Positions 35,721 to 41,371 of a stretch of 41,371 nt of DNA are shown here, in pieces. Both the position numbers and the translations under genes were made by a program. A model generated the notes under the pieces. It saw nothing but the letters and a program-made list of their open reading frames with translations. It did no database searches and was not told where the DNA came from. Each line of letters begins with the position of its first letter. Position 1 is the first letter of the stretch. Source of the DNA: an uncultured bacterium (GTDB lineage: Bacteria > Myxococcota_A > Bradymonadia > Bradymonadales > Bradymonadaceae); the NCBI GenBank assembly GCA_937981985.1, contig CALJNB010000010.1, positions 1 through 41,371 of the forward strand, written 5' to 3'.

Positions 35721-35749
35721 TTGACCCAACTTTGATGGCACACTAAACT
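35721..35749 (+). promoter_or_regulatory. sigma-70-like promoter for Gly-rich lipoprotein
   Basis: TTGACC (35721-35726), a 17-base spacer, then TAAACT (35744-35749), the best promoter match in the window. Initiation near 35756 places an in-frame ATG at 35751 outside the transcript and supports ATG 35775, which has GGAG at 35765-35768. Confidence 0.6.
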
Positions 35750-35774
35750 ATTGCAGGTAATCCTGGAGACATCG

Positions 35775-37364
<1,590 letters not shown>

Positions 37365-37407
37365 GACTTAGCTTTTAGAATACCAGAACTTAAGTTAAGC
37401 AATTAAG

Positions 37408-39639
37408 ATGGGAAAATTCACGCCGCTCGCACATTCAATTCAAGACGCTCTTTCACTCTTTTCGTATACGAGCTTACGAAATGGTCAGTCAGAGGCGATT
37501 CAAGATGTTCTCGAAAAAAGAGACAGCCTTGTCGTGATGCCGACCGGATCCGGAAAAAGCTTATGTTTTCAAATTCCGGCCTGCTTATTTGAAGGTCTGA
37601 CGATCGTTGTCTCGCCGCTTATTGCGTTGATGAAAGATCAAGTCGATGCACTGCAGCGCAAAGATATACCGGCGACTTTTATCAACTCCTCGCTTTCAAG
37701 TGATGCACAAAACAAACGTATTATCGCTATGCAAAGCGGAGCCTTTCGTATTGTTTACGTCGCGCCGGAACGTTTTCGGTCGACTCGATTTACTTACGCA
37801 CTTCAAGATATTCCGATTCAACTTTTAGCTATCGATGAAGCGCATTGTATTAGTGAGTGGGGGCATGATTTTCGAACGGATTATCGCAAGCTAAAACAGG
37901 TACGCATCGACCTGGGGTCACCGCCGACGATAGCATTGACGGCAACCGCGACACCGGAAGTGCAACAGGATATCATTAGCGCGTTGGGTTTGGAACGTCC
38001 TAAGATTCACGTTCGCGGATTTGAGAGAGAGAATCTTTTTTTTGAGGTCGCCCAGGTTCGGACACAAAAGGAGAAGTTCGACCGAATCGATGCGCTTATA
38101 AATCATCATAAGAACCAGTCTTTTGTTATTTACTGTGCGACACGTAAACAGTGCGAAGAGGTTGTCGGGAATTTAAAAAAGCGAGGCATTAAAACAGGAA
38201 TGTATCACGGAGGACTTTCGGACGCTGCCCGACGCAAAGAACAAGAAAAGTGGATAGACGATAAGACTCCGGTCTTAGTGGCCACGAATGCGTTTGGTAT
38301 GGGAGTGGATAAATCGAATGTTCGCGCTGTGATTCATTTTAATATCCCCGGGAGTCTCGAAGCTTATTACCAGGAAGCCGGGAGAGCAGGACGTGATGGG
38401 ATTGACGCAAATTGTCTACTTCTTTTCAGCATCGCCGATCGAGGTATTCACGAATTTTTTATTGAGAATACACATCCTTCGAAAATGCTTTTTGAAAAGT
38501 TATGGCGCTATATCAATAATCTTGGAAAAGGGAGTCATTCGGTAGACCTGAAGCTAATGGCGAAGTCCTTCTCAACACCAACTTGGCGTGTACATGTGAT
38601 GGGTTTGGAGTCGGCCTTACGTACGTTGCAGTTTATGGGATTTATTGAGTATCTAAAACAAGGGTGTTTAGAAAGTATATCAGTTTACGATGTCTCAGTC
38701 GGGTTGGATCTAGACTGGCGAGGTCTCAATCAGCGCAGGGCTATCGCGAATGGCCAGCTGAAAAATATTCTAGAATATGCGGCCAGCACAGGATGCCGAC
38801 AATCGCACATTGTTAACTATTTCGGTGGCGAACCCCGTTTCTCAAAGGGATGTCAAAAATGTGATCAATGTTTGGGTATTCCTGAGTATGCAAAAATATC
38901 AATGGAACAAAACGCGACGAAAATTCCAAGCGGCGGCGAGGACGGTCTACTCATTATGCGTAAAGTATTGGCTGGAATCGCACGCGCGAAAGGCCGACGA
39001 GGAGCACACGCGATAGCTGGTATGCTTGTGGGGTCCCAAGCAAAGTCAGTTAAGCAAGCGGGTCTACAAAATCTATCTACCTTCGGTATCTTGAAACAGA
39101 TGAAAAAAGATGACGCAGTGTATTTGCTCGATCTTTGCACGAAGTTTTCTTGGGCTAGTAGAAATGAACACGGATGTGTCTTGATTTCCAAAGCAGGTTT
39201 AGAAATTATGAAGGAACTTGGAACTCCTTCGGAGAGCCAAATGGCGTTTTTAGAGCTTACGTTTGTCAGTCGCCGTTCGCGGTCGATGCGACCATCGCGT
39301 TCATCTAGCGATTCCCTTTCGGGGACAGGAAGCACCTACGCGGAGACCCTTCGTCTTCATCAGACAGGAATTGGGTATAAGGAAATTGCTAAGTCTAGAG
39401 AGCTTACGGTTCAGACGGTTCTTCGCCATTTGCAGAAACTTTCTTTGGAAGGGGAGGCTGTCGATGTGAGTGGTGATATCGATAAGGTTCTTTTGGAGAA
39501 GGTTCGTGGCGTTGTAGGCAATTGGAATTTTGGGGATAGAGAAAAACCACTTATCGAGGCACTCGACGGTGTCTGCACCTATAATATGCTGCGTCTCCAC
39601 CTGATTCCTTTGCTCAAAGAGCGTTTTGACTCAAAATGA
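37408..39639 (+). CDS. recQ: ATP-dependent DNA helicase RecQ
   Basis: A 3'-to-5' superfamily 2 helicase of 743 residues for recombination and fork repair. Helicase motifs in order: FRNGQSEAIQ-like motif 0 (here LRNGQSEAIQ), I MPTGSGKSLCFQIP, II AIDEAHCISEWGHDFR, III ALTATATP, IV FVIYCATRKQCEE, V VATNAFGMGVDK, VI YYQEAGRAGRDG. The RQC zinc ligands are seen in CRQSHIVNYFGG and GCQKCDQC. The C-terminus (from about 650) has a helix-turn-helix region (LRLHQTGIGYKEIAKSRELTVQTVLRHL) of the HTH_40 type found in RecQ/WRN-like proteins, in place of a clear HRDC. The last 9 bases overlap the convergent sulfatase gene. Confidence 0.94.
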   Translation: MGKFTPLAHSIQDALSLFSYTSLRNGQSEAIQDVLEKRDSLVVMPTGSGKSLCFQIPACLFEGLTIVVSPLIALMKDQVDALQRKDIPATFINSSLSSDAQNKRIIAMQSGAFRIVYVAPERFRSTRFTYALQDIPIQLLAIDEAHCISEWGHDFRTDYRKLKQVRIDLGSPPTIALTATATPEVQQDIISALGLERPKIHVRGFERENLFFEVAQVRTQKEKFDRIDALINHHKNQSFVIYCATRKQCEEVVGNLKKRGIKTGMYHGGLSDAARRKEQEKWIDDKTPVLVATNAFGMGVDKSNVRAVIHFNIPGSLEAYYQEAGRAGRDGIDANCLLLFSIADRGIHEFFIENTHPSKMLFEKLWRYINNLGKGSHSVDLKLMAKSFSTPTWRVHVMGLESALRTLQFMGFIEYLKQGCLESISVYDVSVGLDLDWRGLNQRRAIANGQLKNILEYAASTGCRQSHIVNYFGGEPRFSKGCQKCDQCLGIPEYAKISMEQNATKIPSGGEDGLLIMRKVLAGIARAKGRRGAHAIAGMLVGSQAKSVKQAGLQNLSTFGILKQMKKDDAVYLLDLCTKFSWASRNEHGCVLISKAGLEIMKELGTPSESQMAFLELTFVSRRSRSMRPSRSSSDSLSGTGSTYAETLRLHQTGIGYKEIAKSRELTVQTVLRHLQKLSLEGEAVDVSGDIDKVLLEKVRGVVGNWNFGDREKPLIEALDGVCTYNMLRLHLIPLLKERFDSK

Positions 39640-41371
39640 GGAACGCCTATTCCCACTGATTATCTTTTTTTCGATTTTCCTAAATTCTTCGATTTCATTG
39701 GTATAAATTGATGCGACGTTGTTGAGTTCTAAGGGGTCCTTATCTAAGTCAAATAATAGTTCGTCTTTTTGAGCGATACGACGATGGTAAGCCCATTTAC
39801 CGCGTCGAATCGACCGCCACATTAATGTCGTTATGATATGAAACTCTTGAACCGAAAAAGTCGAATCGTTTTCAAAGTTGGGAAAATCCGCCCCAATGAT
39901 ATCTGAAATAAGTTCGGGGACGTCTGTCAGAGACACGAATTCGAGTTGAGATTCGATCGAGCGGTTGATAACGATTGGGATTCGGGTTTGTTCTTCGTAT
40001 AAAGATTGGGAATGAGCCCACATGCCGTGTTCACCTAATGCTTCGCCGTGATCTCCGGCAATAACAACGATCGTATTTTTAAGTGTTCCGGATTTGGAGA
40101 GTAGTGCGAGTGCACTTCCGATTTTTTTGTCCGCAGCGCGAACCGCAGTATTATAATCTCTGGATGTTCGAAAAGGTCCATGTGTGCCCATGAGGTGTAC
40201 ATATTCGAATCTGGGGATTTGCGAATCGACGATTCGCTTCGCTGCTAAAGGAAGCGATTTTGAATCGTCTCTTGTATTACTAATATCGTCCCAAACATAT
40301 CCAGCCCCAGATGCGGCGATTGGAAAGACCGTCGGGTCCCAATTTAGCGGTGCATTAACACCGGTTCGGTAACCGAAATAGGAAAGGTATTGGGGAAAAG
40401 TCAAAGGTATAGATTCAAGCGATAAAAGATGCGATGGGGTTAAGCCCGTCATGAGACTGGCGAGCGAGTATAACGTTGTAGGTGACGGGCTATAAGAACG
40501 TGAAAATGACGTTCCTGACTCCGCAATGGCGAAGGTATGCGGAGCCGTTTCGTGTGTGAGCCTGTCGTAACGGAACGCATCCATCACAATGATTAATACA
40601 TGTGGTTTTTCTACGGGTCCTTTTAGTGTTTTTAGGTCAACCATTTGCGCTCCTGTTTTCTCAGACTGAGGAAACAGGACACGAGAGCGTGCTTTTACTA
40701 AAAGAAGGGGAGCGCGAAGATCGTAGGCTACTGCGACCTCAGGCATGCGCCACATGAGGATGTTTTGAGCGCGGACATAATACGGATCCAATTTTCGGCT
40801 GAGATCAATTCCGACACCGATGAGAATCAACGGTGCCATTATCGGTATGATTGGTACGCGAGGAAGGTCTTCTCGGATGGCGCTCCAGAGTAGATAAACC
40901 GAAAAGGTCCAGACCGATTGGAGCCAGATAAAAAGAAAAGGGTACAGCGTTGCGACAGAACCTACCGCGGTGGCAAGTATCCACGAGGCCAATCCAACCA
41001 CGGCGACGAGACTTGAAGTTAGGACAAGTTGTGCTCTTTTAGGAATGCGTCGTCGTATTTTTAAAACGCCGAATCCAAACACCGGTGCGAAGACTACTAG
41101 TGCTACGATGAACGGCCAGCGATACCTTGTTATGAATTGTCCGCTTCCTAATAGTAGCGTGAATAGAAATAAAACGGATGGGATCGACAGCAGTGAACCG
41201 GCGAAGATGGGACGATGTTCGGAAAGGTAGACGCTTGACCCATTGATGAGTCCAAATACGAGTCCGGCCGCGCTGACTTGTATCCAAAAGAACGCGCCGA
41301 TTGATAGCGGGTTATAATAGTCGAAAAGACGAAAGGTTTCGTAGATGTCCGAAGGAATGGGGTTCGTGATG
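39631..41371 (-). CDS. membrane-bound sulfatase/phosphotransferase-like protein, 5' end outside window
   Basis: Alkaline-phosphatase-superfamily protein. The frame is open from the stop at 39631 to the right edge, giving at least 579 codons; GTG 41082 is only an internal candidate, since the 96 codons before it encode further hydrophobic helices (for example AGLVFGLINGSS and SLLSIPSVLFLFTLLLG). About five helices precede the catalytic domain. Metal-site patterns are VLIIVMDAFRYDRL, SPSPTTLYSLASLMTG, YVHLMGTHGPF and AGDHGEALGEHG with AHSQSLYEEQTRIP. There is no C/S-x-P-x-R formylglycine motif; a Thr/Ser in SPTTLYS probably serves as nucleophile, as in LtaS- or phosphoethanolamine transferase-like enzymes. 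Substrate unknown. Confidence 0.85.
   Translation of the reverse strand, partial: ITNPIPSDIYETFRLFDYYNPLSIGAFFWIQVSAAGLVFGLINGSSVYLSEHRPIFAGSLLSIPSVLFLFTLLLGSGQFITRYRWPFIVALVVFAPVFGFGVLKIRRRIPKRAQLVLTSSLVAVVGLASWILATAVGSVATLYPFLFIWLQSVWTFSVYLLWSAIREDLPRVPIIPIMAPLILIGVGIDLSRKLDPYYVRAQNILMWRMPEVAVAYDLRAPLLLVKARSRVLFPQSEKTGAQMVDLKTLKGPVEKPHVLIIVMDAFRYDRLTHETAPHTFAIAESGTSFSRSYSPSPTTLYSLASLMTGLTPSHLLSLESIPLTFPQYLSYFGYRTGVNAPLNWDPTVFPIAASGAGYVWDDISNTRDDSKSLPLAAKRIVDSQIPRFEYVHLMGTHGPFRTSRDYNTAVRAADKKIGSALALLSKSGTLKNTIVVIAGDHGEALGEHGMWAHSQSLYEEQTRIPIVINRSIESQLEFVSLTDVPELISDIIGADFPNFENDSTFSVQEFHIITTLMWRSIRRGKWAYHRRIAQKDELLFDLDKDPLELNNVASIYTNEIEEFRKIEKKIISGNRRSSF

Overview
The window reads as a 41 kb piece of chromosome from an uncultured or little-studied member of the former Deltaproteobacteria, probably Myxococcota or Bradymonadota-like. 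The pointers are indirect: two eukaryote-type Ser/Thr kinases of myxobacterial build (one fused to a cyclase-like domain, a STAND-type ATPase and TPRs), many lipoproteins with Asp/Gly/Gln/Asn-rich stalks, a PEGA-domain protein, a DUF1565 Gly-rich lipoprotein and a b558-type SdhC. Base composition is moderate (about 45 to 48% GC by eye). No phage, IS element, CRISPR, tRNA or rRNA was seen. The length is close to a fosmid insert, and both ends cut genes, so a single-clone origin is possible.

Layout. Bases 1-583 hold the N-terminal part of a cysteine synthase, whose frame breaks at an EcoRI site (105-110); the first ~105 bases may not belong here. 673-2073 (-) is an HTTM-like membrane protein. 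2117-5574 (+) is the succinate dehydrogenase/fumarate reductase operon sdhCAB, ended by a strong, probably bidirectional terminator. 5685-6539 (-) is a Cys-rich lipoprotein with an (AAC)16 microsatellite. 6938-10964 (-) is a heterodimeric ABC exporter followed by a MazG-like pyrophosphohydrolase.

11140-15602 (+) is an island of three lipoproteins: a PhoD-type metallophosphatase flanked by two copies of one Cys-containing domain, then two unknown surface proteins. 15662-20091 (+) is a tetrapyrrole operon (HemX-like, hemA, hemC, hemD) plus a nitrilase-family amidase. 20125-24510 (-) is the giant kinase/pseudo-cyclase/ATPase/TPR protein; 24555-25091 (-) is trmL.

25517-31593 (+) holds a LysM murein endopeptidase (MepA), a SRPBCC protein, three unknown envelope proteins and an acyl-CoA-synthetase-like protein whose C-terminal catalytic Lys appears replaced. 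A PEGA protein (-) and a second Ser/Thr kinase (+) are divergent around 32.6 kb. Then follow rlmD (-), a collagen-like Gly-rich lipoprotein (+), recQ (+) and a membrane-bound sulfatase/phosphotransferase-like protein (-) that runs off the right edge.

Taken together this is ordinary chromosome: core metabolism (Sdh, heme, RNA modification, RecQ) interleaved with lineage-specific envelope lipoproteins and signalling proteins. The best candidates for undescribed biology are the bookended PhoD lipoprotein, the degenerate cyclase domain in the giant kinase, the ligase lacking its A10 lysine next to unknown envelope genes, and the Gly-rich DUF1565 lipoprotein. Several good sigma-70-like promoters, all with 17-bp spacers, sit before the lipoprotein and envelope genes and in two cases settle their start codons.
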